Source: an uncultured Hungatella sp.
Lineage (GTDB): Bacteria > Bacillota > Clostridia > Lachnospirales > Lachnospiraceae
Length of the DNA: 7,622 nucleotides
Direction: 5' to 3'
NCBI GenBank assembly: GCA_910586845.1
Contig: CAJUJV010000015.1
Span: 24,391-32,012, forward strand
The notes under the pieces were generated by a model. It searched no databases. It was not told the origin of the DNA and saw only the letters and a list, made by a program, of their open reading frames with translations. The position numbers and the translations under genes are program-made. This document shows positions 1 to 5,436 of the stretch, one piece after another. The first letter of the stretch is position 1, and every line of letters begins with the position of its first letter.

Positions 1-10
1 TCTGCTATTA

Positions 11-27
11 TGTTTTGTTTTGAAACA
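11..27. promoter_or_regulatory. Candidate DeoR-type operator, copy 1
   Basis: TGTTTTGTTTTGAAACA is an imperfect palindrome with TGTTT/AAACA arms. It matches copy 3 (reverse strand) at 15 of 17 positions and copy 2 at 14 of 17. Its centre is 21 bp, two helical turns, from the centre of copy 2, so two dimers could bind side by side on one DNA face. It lies just downstream of the predicted leftward start site. Palindromic operators of about this size are known for DeoR-family repressors; assignment to the DeoR protein at 357-1109 is inferred from proximity. Confidence 0.6.
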
Positions 28-31
28 CATA

Positions 32-48
32 TGTTTCGTCTTGATACA
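32..48. promoter_or_regulatory. Candidate DeoR-type operator, copy 2
   Basis: TGTTTCGTCTTGATACA is the second copy of the 17-bp motif, in the same orientation as copy 1. It abuts the predicted leftward -10 element (49-54) and covers the expected transcription start near position 42. A bound repressor here would block polymerase directly. The CG step in the left arm fits the ideal palindrome TGTTTCG-NNN-CGAAACA. Confidence 0.6.
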
Positions 49-77
49 ATCTTATCATAGACAGTATTTATTTACAA
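49..77 (-). promoter_or_regulatory. Predicted leftward promoter, operator-flanked
   Basis: Read on the minus strand: a -35 box TTGTAA (plus positions 72-77), a 17-bp spacer, then TAAGAT (49-54) preceded by TG plus one base, which is an extended -10. Each box matches consensus at 4 of 6 positions. An overlapping TATGAT (54-59) is a better -10 on its own but lacks a suitable -35. Either choice puts the start site inside operator copy 2. The transcript would run out of the window at position 1, so the gene served is not visible. Confidence 0.45.
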
Positions 78-81
78 TAGT

Positions 82-101
82 AAAAATATGATAATATTTT
101 T
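82..101. repeat. AT-only inverted repeat
   Basis: Arms AAAAATAT (82-89) and ATATTTTT (94-101) are perfect inverted complements around the four bases GATA. It sits just upstream of the predicted leftward -35 box and between the distal and proximal operators. It could be an UP-like or bendable element, or simply a product of the extreme AT bias here. No T-tract and GC stem combination marks it as a terminator. Confidence 0.3.
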
Positions 102-211
102 TCTGTTTACTTATATATTTTTACCAAATGTTCTGATTGCCTTTTTTTGTATCGTTATTCTTTTAACGGTATTTTCCTGATTTTATCATGATTTATCATC
201 AAAAATATAAT

Positions 212-228
212 TGTTTCGAGACAAAACA
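212..228. promoter_or_regulatory. Candidate DeoR-type operator, copy 3 (distal)
   Basis: TGTTTCGAGACAAAACA on the plus strand; its reverse complement TGTTTTGTCTCGAAACA matches copy 1 at 15 of 17 positions and copy 2 at 14 of 17. It lies 180 bp centre-to-centre from copy 2, close to a whole number of helical turns, and just past the terminator of the DeoR gene. Distal operators used for looping are known for DeoR-family proteins such as E. coli DeoR; looping here is inference. Confidence 0.55.
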
Positions 229-241
229 TACGCCTTATAAT

Positions 242-276
242 ATGAAAAGAGAGTCGGGATCTCGCAGATCCCGGCT
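242..276 (-). terminator. Rho-independent terminator of the DeoR gene
   Basis: A GC-rich stem CGGGATCT (255-262) and AGATCCCG (266-273) closes over a 3-nt loop and can extend to 252-276 with one mismatch in the minus-strand transcript. On the minus strand it is followed by CTCTTTTCATA, a short U-rich tail. It lies about 80 bp after the DeoR stop codon and separates that transcript from the leftward operator region. On the plus strand the tail is poorer in T, so efficient bidirectional action is doubtful. Confidence 0.75.
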
Positions 277-356
277 CCCGCCTCTTTATTCCAGATATTG
301 TCTGATCGTATTACACAGCAGGTTTTCTGCCGTCCCTGACTGATCAGATATTATTT

Positions 357-1109
357 CTACAGGACCATCACATGCTGCCTGGTCAGGCTTTTTGCTGCCT
401 CCTGCTTCAAATTGTCGTCGGATATCAGGATATCCACTTCTTTGGCCGCAAAATTATACATAGCCCGCACGGATTCTACTTTGCTGGAGTCCATGACGAT
501 CACCAGCTTGGCTGCCCGCTTCTTAAGCTGCCGGGTCAGCATAAACGCATGAACAGACTGATACCCGAACCCATATTCCAGGCTGTATCCCAGGGTTCCG
601 TTGAAAGCATAATCCAGGCGCAGGGGCTCCAGTTCCGAAAGGACCCTGGCTCCTGTCATCTGCATGGTCTCCAGATTCATCTCGCCGCCCAGAATCAGGA
701 TCTCCGCCTTCTTCTGCTTGGACAGAGCCAGCGCCGTCTCCAGCCCGTCCGTAATGATGCGCAGGGGGATATCCGGCAGATTCTGAGCAATGGCGCAGCA
801 GGTAGACCCGGCGGCCAGATACAGAGAGTCATAAGGTTTTAAAAGCTTCACCGCCTTACGGGCAATCTGCTGCTTCTCCTCCATATGCTGAGTGTTCCTC
901 ATATAATAGCTGGTCATATTGGTGTAAGTAGAGCGGATCGATTTGGCCCCTCCGTAGATCCGGATCAGATGCTGCCCTGCATCCAGGATCCGTAGATCTT
1001 TTCGCAGAGTCACCTCAGACACATCGGGAAAATGCTCCTTCAGCTGGTTAAAGCTTACCTCCCCTTCCCGATTTACCAGATCAATCATCTCCTGTCTGCG
1101 TCCTTCCAT
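357..1109 (-). CDS. DeoR-family transcriptional repressor
   Basis: A 250-residue regulator of the usual DeoR/GlpR length. The N-terminal winged helix-turn-helix spans about residues 4-56 and ends in the family signature (VTLRKDLRILD at 33-43, then RIYGGA at 50-55). The C-terminal sugar-phosphate sensor domain of the ISOCOT fold follows: AAGSTCCAIA near 99-108, ITDGLETALAL near 119-129, ILGGEMN near 139-145, and the DSSK motif at 207-210. The start chosen is the ATG five bases after a perfect AGGAGG; an upstream in-frame ATG at 1163 lies inside the predicted promoter and has no good ribosome site. Such proteins usually repress carbohydrate operons and release DNA on binding a phosphorylated sugar; the ligand here is unknown. 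The segment around 183-195 (GYQSVHAFMLTRQ) departs from the usual acidic motif there, so it may be an atypical subgroup. Its likely target is the palindrome cluster at 11-228. Confidence 0.93.
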   Translation of the reverse strand: MEGRRQEMIDLVNREGEVSFNQLKEHFPDVSEVTLRKDLRILDAGQHLIRIYGGAKSIRSTYTNMTSYYMRNTQHMEEKQQIARKAVKLLKPYDSLYLAAGSTCCAIAQNLPDIPLRIITDGLETALALSKQKKAEILILGGEMNLETMQMTGARVLSELEPLRLDYAFNGTLGYSLEYGFGYQSVHAFMLTRQLKKRAAKLVIVMDSSKVESVRAMYNFAAKEVDILISDDNLKQEAAKSLTRQHVMVL

Positions 1110-1114
1110 GTCTG

Positions 1115-1120
1115 CCTCCT
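1115..1120 (-). promoter_or_regulatory. Ribosome binding site deciding the DeoR start
   Basis: Perfect AGGAGG on the minus strand, five bases before the ATG at 1109. It argues against the longer frame beginning at 1163. Confidence 0.85.
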
Positions 1121-1153
1121 GTTCCAGTAGAAACTGTCTGCACTGTTTGCTAC

Positions 1154-1182
1154 AGCATAACATGTTTCCGACCCTGTTTCAA
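1154..1182 (-). promoter_or_regulatory. Promoter of the DeoR gene
   Basis: On the minus strand: -35 TTGAAA (plus 1177-1182, 5 of 6 matches), exactly 17 bp, then -10 TATGCT (1154-1159, 4 of 6) preceded by TG plus T, an extended -10. The start site would fall near 1147, giving a leader of about 38 nt that holds the AGGAGG site. TGTTTC half-sites like those of the left-edge operators occur in direct repeat within it at 1163-1168 and 1175-1180, which hints at autoregulation. No terminator is visible between recU and this promoter, so read-through from upstream may add to expression. Confidence 0.65.
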
Positions 1183-1210
1183 ATAGTTTTTGGATTTTCT
1201 CCGGGACTTT

Positions 1211-1741
1211 TTACCGTCTCTCCAGATCCTTCTGTATCATCTCCAGGTAATGAACCAGCACATCTCTCTGCCGCCCGATCTTCCAGCCTTTATCGATCTC
1301 TTCATATGTAAAACTCTTTCGTCCGCCTTCCATCATCCGGTTCCAGAAGCCGAACAGTTCATCGAAAGGGATATAGTAGATCTCATCCAGCCCCGTCCAG
1401 TGAAGCACAATAAACGCAATCCCTCCCTGCTCTTCAAACTCTTTCATGAACCGTACCTGGTGCTCATGAACGTTCTGCAGGGGAAATGTGGTCACCGCAC
1501 ATTCCTTGGCATCAAAGCACACCGGGATCCCCTGAACCGCCCCGATATAGTCCACGGTACTCTTCTGGTCAAAGTATGCCAGAGTAATGTGCCTGGTCTC
1601 CTTATCGATGGTAATAGGAGTAATGGGGGTGGGGACTTTCTGGATCAGAGCCAGCTTCCTCTCCCGGTATACTTCATTGCTGTGATTGATCATGTCTTCT
1701 AATGTGGAGCCCCTCAGGCCCCGGCTGTTCCAGGTTCCCAT
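1211..1741 (-). CDS. Holliday junction resolvase RecU
   Basis: A 176-residue PD-(D/E)xK-fold endonuclease of the RecU family, which cuts four-way junctions during homologous recombination and repair in Firmicutes. Visible family features: NSRG near residues 5-8 followed by LEDMIN, PTPITPI at 37-43, the active-site string STVDYIG (61-67, Asp64), FDAKE (76-80, Asp77 and Lys79), then TFPLQNVHEHQV (85-96), and RKSF near 141-144. Bacillus subtilis RecU has FEAKE at the second catalytic position, so Asp replaces Glu here. The protein is about 30 residues shorter at the N-terminus than the 206-residue B. subtilis enzyme, whose tail is poorly conserved. The ATG at 1741 gives the typical clostridial beginning MGTWNSRG; its AGGAGG is 13 bases upstream, a long spacing. 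A GTG at 1771 overlaps the previous stop but would lie before that ribosome site. In Bacillus recU adjoins ponA; here it follows a membrane protein gene. Confidence 0.95.
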   Translation of the reverse strand: MGTWNSRGLRGSTLEDMINHSNEVYRERKLALIQKVPTPITPITIDKETRHITLAYFDQKSTVDYIGAVQGIPVCFDAKECAVTTFPLQNVHEHQVRFMKEFEEQGGIAFIVLHWTGLDEIYYIPFDELFGFWNRMMEGGRKSFTYEEIDKGWKIGRQRDVLVHYLEMIQKDLERR

Positions 1742-1754
1742 GTTAATTGATTTC

Positions 1755-1760
1755 CCTCCT
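1755..1760 (-). promoter_or_regulatory. Ribosome binding site of recU, long spacing
   Basis: AGGAGG on the minus strand, 13 bases before the ATG at 1741. The site lies downstream of the alternative GTG (1771), so it can only serve the ATG. The unusual spacing is worth noting, but the conserved N-terminus supports this start. Confidence 0.7.
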
Positions 1761-1767
1761 GTTTCAA

Positions 1768-2508
1768 TCACTGCCCCCGAAACACTCTTGCGATCTCCGT
1801 CCCATCCGTAATCACGTTATACTGTCTCCCTCCGTACTCAAACCTGGGGCCGGTGATCAATGCCGGCTGCTTCTCCTTGAGAGCACCGATCACTTCCCCG
1901 CACACGTCTCTGGTCAGGGTAGCATTCATATAGGCCTCGTCATCCTTTTTGGACACAAACACCAGTCCCCATTTATACCCATTGATTCCGGGGATCTCCT
2001 GAGAATAGGCGGCCAGAATCATATCGTCATGCCTTCTGATATAGCTCTTTCCCATGATCAGAGGCATGATAAAATAATGTTTCGTGATCATACAGGCGAT
2101 CTGCGGATTCTTCTGACTGGCTCCCTGGGGATTCTCTGTCGGCACATTGCCGATCATCACCATATCCGGCTCCATGATCTCCTGCTCCACCTGTCTCAGC
2201 TCCTGTTCATCAAATCCGGTCTCCTGTCTATAATAGCTGAGGTAGTTTTTCATCTTCTTATTCTGGGCGGCCCTCCCCCAGAGAATCAGCAAAAGCCCCG
2301 GGAGCCCGAAAAACGCTCCCACCACCAGAGCTGCCATATAGAGTGCAGCCAGCAGACACGGCGCCGCCAGCAGCACGGCAAAGACGAGCAGTGTGATGCC
2401 TCCTGCCATAAGACCTTTTGCACCTCCGCCTGCGTTCCTCATCTTTTTCAGAATCTCGCCGTTTCCCAGATATTTTTCCCGCCTTCTGTCGCCTTTTGGT
2501 AAAATCAT
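1768..2508 (-). CDS. Two-helix membrane protein of unknown function
   Basis: A 246-residue protein I do not recognise as a named family. The N-terminus is basic (residues 5-32), followed by two adjoining hydrophobic helices at about 34-58 and 60-78 that form a hairpin. Then comes a soluble domain with an acidic segment (94-113) and a beta-rich part with alternating hydrophobic stretches (ACMITKHYFIMPL at 138-150, KWGLVFVSKKDD at 179-190). The hairpin-then-domain layout, with the basic flank pointing to a cytoplasmic N-terminus, predicts a cytoplasmic domain. A PH-like beta fold, as in several bacterial membrane-tethered PH proteins, is a guess only. Translation starts nine bases after AAAGGAGG, which overlaps the lipase stop codon, so the two are translated from the same message. 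It lies 26 bp before recU. Confidence 0.85.
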   Translation of the reverse strand: MILPKGDRRREKYLGNGEILKKMRNAGGGAKGLMAGGITLLVFAVLLAAPCLLAALYMAALVVGAFFGLPGLLLILWGRAAQNKKMKNYLSYYRQETGFDEQELRQVEQEIMEPDMVMIGNVPTENPQGASQKNPQIACMITKHYFIMPLIMGKSYIRRHDDMILAAYSQEIPGINGYKWGLVFVSKKDDEAYMNATLTRDVCGEVIGALKEKQPALITGPRFEYGGRQYNVITDGTEIARVFRGQ

Positions 2509-2523
2509 TGTTCTTATCCTCCT

Positions 2524-3711
2524 TTAAAATCCCATTTTTTTCAACTCTTCCACCAGTTTCACGTAAAACTCCAGCACATCAAACCCCTGATAATCCTCTC
2601 TGGTCAGATCAATCATATCTCCGTGGGAGATCCCGCGGAGCCGGGAGCTGGTGACAATGCCCCGAAAATTGGTCCACCTGGCCGACCGAACCGTCACCAG
2701 ACCGTCATTGGGGCCGTCCAGTTTCTTAAGAAGCCAGTAAGGAACACACAAAAGCTTGCTGCTGAATCCGGACCTCATGAGACTCCCGTAACTCTGATAG
2801 TAGACTCCAGGGACATCTGTATATTTCTGATTAAACTCCCTGGCATAAGCGGCTGACAGCTGATAGCTGGCATGATAGGCATCGGGGCAGCTGTCACCCA
2901 GTTTTCCGAAATATACATCGATCCAATGACATACCCTGCGGTAAACGGGATCCGGAAGCCGTTTTAAAAAGTCCACCAGCACAGACCCCTGATGAGGAGT
3001 ATTGATGGTCGTCAGAGAAGCCACATCCTGTTCCATATGAAGAGCGCTGATCAGATATCTGGAATCCAGGCCTCCTTTGGAGTGAGCGATGATATTCACC
3101 TTCTCGCAGCCTGTCTCCGACTTGATCTGCCGGATCTTCTCTCTCAGAATATGGGCATTGTCCTCTACGGTCCCCCAGGCCTCCTGATGACCGTAATAAA
3201 CTCTGGCTCCGTTGCGGACCAGTTCCCGGGGTATCCTGCCCCAGTAGTTGAAATAGTGAAAATCCCGAAAGCCTACTCCATGGACCATGAGGAGCGGATA
3301 ACGGGTGCTGCAGATCTGGTTTTCCGCCCTCACATCATCCAGGCTGATCTTGTAGCGCGTGTGGTCGATCTCCTGTCTGGCCAGCCCTCTCACATAGAGA
3401 GCCAGGCCGAAATTCACAATCGGGATCCACATGAAAGTCCACACCAGAACCCGTTTGGCGATACGGAGCCGTTTACACAAGATACTCAGCCAGACCAGAA
3501 GGCCCTGAAATCCTATGTATAAAAGTACAAACAAGATCAGCAGAACGACCCCGGATACCGTCACTCCGTACCGGATCCACCGATATCCTGTAACCGCCCC
3601 GCCGATCACCAGCAGCCACATGGCGAGGGTCAGCACCGCGGTCAGGATCCGGAGAACCGTAATATGGATCCTCTCCGCCGCGGTCAAAAGCTTATCATAA
3701 TCGATCTTCAT
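2524..3711 (-). CDS. Membrane-anchored alpha/beta hydrolase, family I lipase-like
   Basis: A 395-residue protein. Residues 17-42, about 49-78 and 88-107 are hydrophobic membrane segments; the very basic loop CKRLRIAKR (79-87) between the second and third should face the cytoplasm, which puts the catalytic domain (from about 130) outside. That domain has the layout of Pseudomonas-type triacylglycerol lipases: YPLLMVHGVGFRD (138-150, oxyanion region), KVNIIAHSKGGLDSRY (204-219, nucleophile elbow with Ser211), NTPHQGS (237-243), NDGLV (335-339, acid Asp336), and ISHGDMIDL (361-369, His363). Asp365 sits where the Pseudomonas enzymes carry a calcium ligand. Substrates would be acyl esters such as acylglycerols or surface lipids; real specificity is unknown. 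The start is an ATG seven bases after AAGGTG, which overlaps the peptidase stop; the gap is 11 bp. No cleavable signal peptide is evident, so the enzyme probably stays in the membrane. Confidence 0.88.
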   Translation of the reverse strand: MKIDYDKLLTAAERIHITVLRILTAVLTLAMWLLVIGGAVTGYRWIRYGVTVSGVVLLILFVLLYIGFQGLLVWLSILCKRLRIAKRVLVWTFMWIPIVNFGLALYVRGLARQEIDHTRYKISLDDVRAENQICSTRYPLLMVHGVGFRDFHYFNYWGRIPRELVRNGARVYYGHQEAWGTVEDNAHILREKIRQIKSETGCEKVNIIAHSKGGLDSRYLISALHMEQDVASLTTINTPHQGSVLVDFLKRLPDPVYRRVCHWIDVYFGKLGDSCPDAYHASYQLSAAYAREFNQKYTDVPGVYYQSYGSLMRSGFSSKLLCVPYWLLKKLDGPNDGLVTVRSARWTNFRGIVTSSRLRGISHGDMIDLTREDYQGFDVLEFYVKLVEELKKMGF

Positions 3712-3722
3712 CCTCTGTCACC

Positions 3723-4391
3723 TTACTCTTTTATCCCATCCCAGTACACGCACCGCATCCGGTACGCCACGCTCCCGTGTCTGCTTAAGGGAATGGGTTT
3801 CCCGCTTTCCTCCAGAGGGTCCATACAGAGATATTCCCCCTCTTCACTGCCCACAAGCAGAACCCAGTGAGCCGCTCCGCTTCCGCCTACTTTCACTTTC
3901 ACCAGAGGATAGTGGCCCTGTGTCAGAAGTTCCTCGATCTCCTGAGGTTTTACGGATGAGGCTACCAGAACCCGAACTCCCGGCAGGGCTTCTTCAAGCC
4001 TGGCCCACAGGATATCCCCCTGCCCGTTATACACCTCATGTTCCGATAACATCTTATTCAGCTCTCCCGCCGTCATGGCAGAGCCTGCGCCGGTGTTCTG
4101 GTATTGTGTGGACAGCGCCGAGGCGATGCAGCTTGTGAGGCATCCGGACCCGGCCATGGTATAACCGGAAGTCCCCAGCTTATCCCCCTTCCATCGTTCA
4201 TCTTTCTGATAAAAGGCCGCCACGGCTCCGACGGGATATCCCTTGTCGGGTCTGATCTCAACTCCCACATCTCTTCCGCGTCTGAGCCTCAAAATTGTGC
4301 CTGCCAGGATACACAGGACCCCCAGGGCAAGGACTGCAGTGACAAGCCTCTTTTTTTTCCAAAAAAAATTTTCTGAACGAACATTGTTCAT
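3723..4391 (-). CDS. Membrane-anchored C39/papain-like cysteine peptidase
   Basis: A 222-residue protein with a basic N-terminus, one membrane helix (about 16-33) acting as a signal anchor, and an external domain of the C39-like papain fold. Visible catalytic residues: Gln62 in AFYQKDERW (oxyanion hole), Cys84 in AGSGCLTSCIAS, His175 in AAHWVLLVG, and Asp191 in CMDPL. The family includes bacteriocin-leader peptidases and many uncharacterised surface peptidases; with no transporter domain and no precursor gene beside it, a bacteriocin role is unlikely and the substrate is unknown. Two starts compete: this ATG has AGGAG 12 bases upstream, while an ATG at 4427 overlaps the pseudouridine synthase gene by 16 bases and has no ribosome site. 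Codons 9-15 contain T8 and A8 runs. It is followed 11 bp later by the lipase gene, suggesting a shared envelope role. Confidence 0.85.
   Translation of the reverse strand: MNNVRSENFFWKKKRLVTAVLALGVLCILAGTILRLRRGRDVGVEIRPDKGYPVGAVAAFYQKDERWKGDKLGTSGYTMAGSGCLTSCIASALSTQYQNTGAGSAMTAGELNKMLSEHEVYNGQGDILWARLEEALPGVRVLVASSVKPQEIEELLTQGHYPLVKVKVGGSGAAHWVLLVGSEEGEYLCMDPLEESGKPIPLSRHGSVAYRMRCVYWDGIKE
4351..4372 (-). repeat. Homopolymer runs near the peptidase start
   Basis: On the minus strand the coding sequence reads a run of eight T, GG, then eight A ending in AAG. In frame this is TTT TTT TGG AAA AAA AAG, so it includes the classic slippery heptamer A-AAA-AAG in the correct phase. A shift to the -1 frame meets a stop after about 30 codons, giving a short product without the catalytic domain. 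Confidence 0.7.
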
Positions 4392-4403
4392 GTCTGTTAT
4401 CTT

Positions 4404-4408
4404 CTCCT
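4404..4408 (-). promoter_or_regulatory. Ribosome binding site of the peptidase gene
   Basis: AGGAG on the minus strand, 12 bases before the ATG at 4391. It lies inside the frame of the longer candidate starting at 4427 and so favours the shorter protein, though the spacing is long. Confidence 0.55.
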
Positions 4409-4411
4409 CTT

Positions 4412-5380
4412 TCACAGCCTGCTCCATCGGGGACAGACGCCCAGGAACTCTTCCGGCAAGGGCGCCTGAAAACTTTTCCCGGACAGTTTCTCCAAAGGTT
4501 CCCTGAGTACGGGAAACTGGATCCTGCAGGAATGAAGCATCTGTCTTCGGATCCCGAACCTTCTCATGGCCTCTGCATTCACCTCCTCATCTCCGTACTT
4601 CCTGTCCCCCACCAGAGGATAGCCTGCCGAGGCCAGATGAGCCCGGATCTGATGGGTTCGTCCCGTCACCAGCTCCACCTTCACCAGCGTATACCCTTCG
4701 GCTTCCGAGACCGGTTCATAGGAAGTGACGATGGGAAGGCTCCCGGTCACCTGGCTGTCATAGACCGTCACCTGATTCGTCTTCTCGTCTTTCAGAAGAA
4801 AGCCTCTGATGGTCTGTTTCTGCCTCAGGCTCCCCTTCACCATGCAATAATAAAACTTGTGGAGGCTCCGGTCCTTAAATACCTCTGCCATGACCTGAAG
4901 TCCCGGCAGAGATTTCCCTGCCACGATCAAACCGCTGGTATTCCGGTCCAGACGGTTGCACACAGAAGGCCGGAAGGTTTTCAGATCCTCCTGCTTTAAG
5001 TCTCCCTTCTCCAGGAGATAATCGGTTACATACTCCACAAGGGACTCGTCCCCCTCTTTTGCTTTCTGGGACAGCATGCCCGCCGGTTTGTTGATGAGCA
5101 GAACATGTTCATCCTCATAGATAATATTGAGGCGGGTCTTTTTCACCTTTTGGACCTGTGTATGAGAAAATTTTTCGATGGTCTCATCGGACAGAAACAG
5201 CTTCACTTCATCTCCTGCCGCCAGTCTCTCCGCACCGGTACATTTCCTGCCGTTGAGGGTGATGTTCTTCTTCCGGATCATCTTATAGATAAATCCCTTT
5301 CCCGCCAGATTCAGGTACTTCTCCAGCAGTTTGTCCAGGCGCTGCCCGGCCTCATTTTCGGTAATCCTGATGGCTTTCAT
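4412..5380 (-). CDS. RluA-family rRNA pseudouridine synthase
   Basis: A 322-residue enzyme that isomerises specific uridines in structured RNA, most likely 23S rRNA, to pseudouridine. An S4 RNA-binding domain occupies about residues 13-65 (QRLDKLLEKYL at 13-23). The catalytic domain shows LLINKPAGMLSQ (94-105), the active-site motif NRLDRNTSGLIVAGK (142-156, catalytic Asp145), and GRTHQIRAHLASAGYPLVGD (240-259). The first residue of the HRLD signature is Asn here, a variation I associate with clostridial members. RluC and RluD modify different sites, and sequence alone does not let me choose, so I give no symbol. The start is the ATG seven bases after AGGGAG; a GTG at 5410 lies inside a tandem repeat and is rejected. 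It follows the unknown membrane protein gene by 56 bp and precedes the peptidase gene by 20 bp. Confidence 0.94.
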   Translation of the reverse strand: MKAIRITENEAGQRLDKLLEKYLNLAGKGFIYKMIRKKNITLNGRKCTGAERLAAGDEVKLFLSDETIEKFSHTQVQKVKKTRLNIIYEDEHVLLINKPAGMLSQKAKEGDESLVEYVTDYLLEKGDLKQEDLKTFRPSVCNRLDRNTSGLIVAGKSLPGLQVMAEVFKDRSLHKFYYCMVKGSLRQKQTIRGFLLKDEKTNQVTVYDSQVTGSLPIVTSYEPVSEAEGYTLVKVELVTGRTHQIRAHLASAGYPLVGDRKYGDEEVNAEAMRRFGIRRQMLHSCRIQFPVLREPLEKLSGKSFQAPLPEEFLGVCPRWSRL

Positions 5381-5387
5381 GATCTCT

Positions 5388-5393
5388 CTCCCT
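5388..5393 (-). promoter_or_regulatory. Ribosome binding site of the pseudouridine synthase gene
   Basis: AGGGAG on the minus strand, seven bases before the ATG at 5380. It selects this start over the in-frame GTG at 5410, which would place the site inside the coding frame. Confidence 0.75.
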
Positions 5394-5433
5394 TTTTTAT
5401 GTGACGGCACCCGTTTTTATATAACGGCACCCG
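5394..5433. repeat. 20-bp tandem repeat between genes
   Basis: Two adjacent 20-bp units on the plus strand, TTTTTATGTGACGGCACCCG (5394-5413) and TTTTTATATAACGGCACCCG (5414-5433), agree at 18 of 20 positions. The pair begins three bases after the stop codon of the upstream membrane protein gene and runs up to the ribosome site of the pseudouridine synthase gene, so it makes up most of the 56-bp gap. The shared core ACGGCACCCG is GC-rich beside a T run. It could be a recent slippage duplication or a two-site protein target. It forms no strong terminator. Confidence 0.85.
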
Positions 5434-5436
5434 CCG

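Larger units (their letters stand above)
1..356. other. Gene-free control region at the left edge
   Basis: This 356-bp stretch has no coding frame I would support. Positions 277-356 are the 3' untranslated tail of the DeoR gene; they hold a weak inverted repeat (TCTGATC at 301-307 against GATCAGA at 342-348) around a small GCAG/CTGC hairpin. Positions 242-276 are the terminator. Positions 1-240 are strikingly AT-rich compared with the genes and carry three copies of a 17-bp palindrome, an AT-only palindrome, a leftward promoter and a 10-bp-spaced direct repeat of TTTATCAT (182-189 and 192-199). The composition and the motifs together suggest the regulatory region of an operon transcribed leftward beyond position 1. 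Confidence 0.7.

Noticed and set aside
82..101. AT-only palindrome as a terminator or a fourth operator
   Set aside because: It has no GC pairs in the arms and no similarity to the 17-bp operator motif; with this base composition such palindromes arise easily by chance.
1110..1163. Longer DeoR protein starting at 1163
   Set aside because: The added 18 residues start inside the predicted promoter, near the -10, are Cys-rich and do not resemble the family. A perfect AGGAGG precedes the ATG at 1109.
1110..1210. Terminator between recU and the DeoR gene
   Set aside because: No GC-rich stem followed by a T run is present on the minus strand. The T-rich stretches belong to the promoter of the DeoR gene, so read-through from recU cannot be excluded.
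1742..1771. GTG start for recU overlapping the previous stop codon
   Set aside because: The only strong ribosome site lies downstream of that GTG, and homologues begin MGTWNSRG. It is kept only as a minor alternative.
1747..2502. Plus-strand open frame of 251 codons
   Set aside because: It lies antisense to the membrane protein gene at 1768-2508, is rich in His, Pro and Leu in a way typical of an antisense shadow, shows no recognisable domain and has no credible ribosome site. The same applies to the other plus-strand frames, for example 372-842, 1190-1702, 2992-3522 and 4532-4999.
4073..4270. Minus-strand 65-codon frame as a frameshift extension of the peptidase
   Set aside because: The -1 frame entered from the slippery heptamer reaches a stop at about 4258-4260 and does not join this frame, which has no recognisable domain of its own.
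4392..4427. Upstream ATG for the C39 peptidase
   Set aside because: No ribosome site precedes it and it overlaps the pseudouridine synthase gene by 16 bases; AGGAG fits the next ATG better, though at a long spacing.
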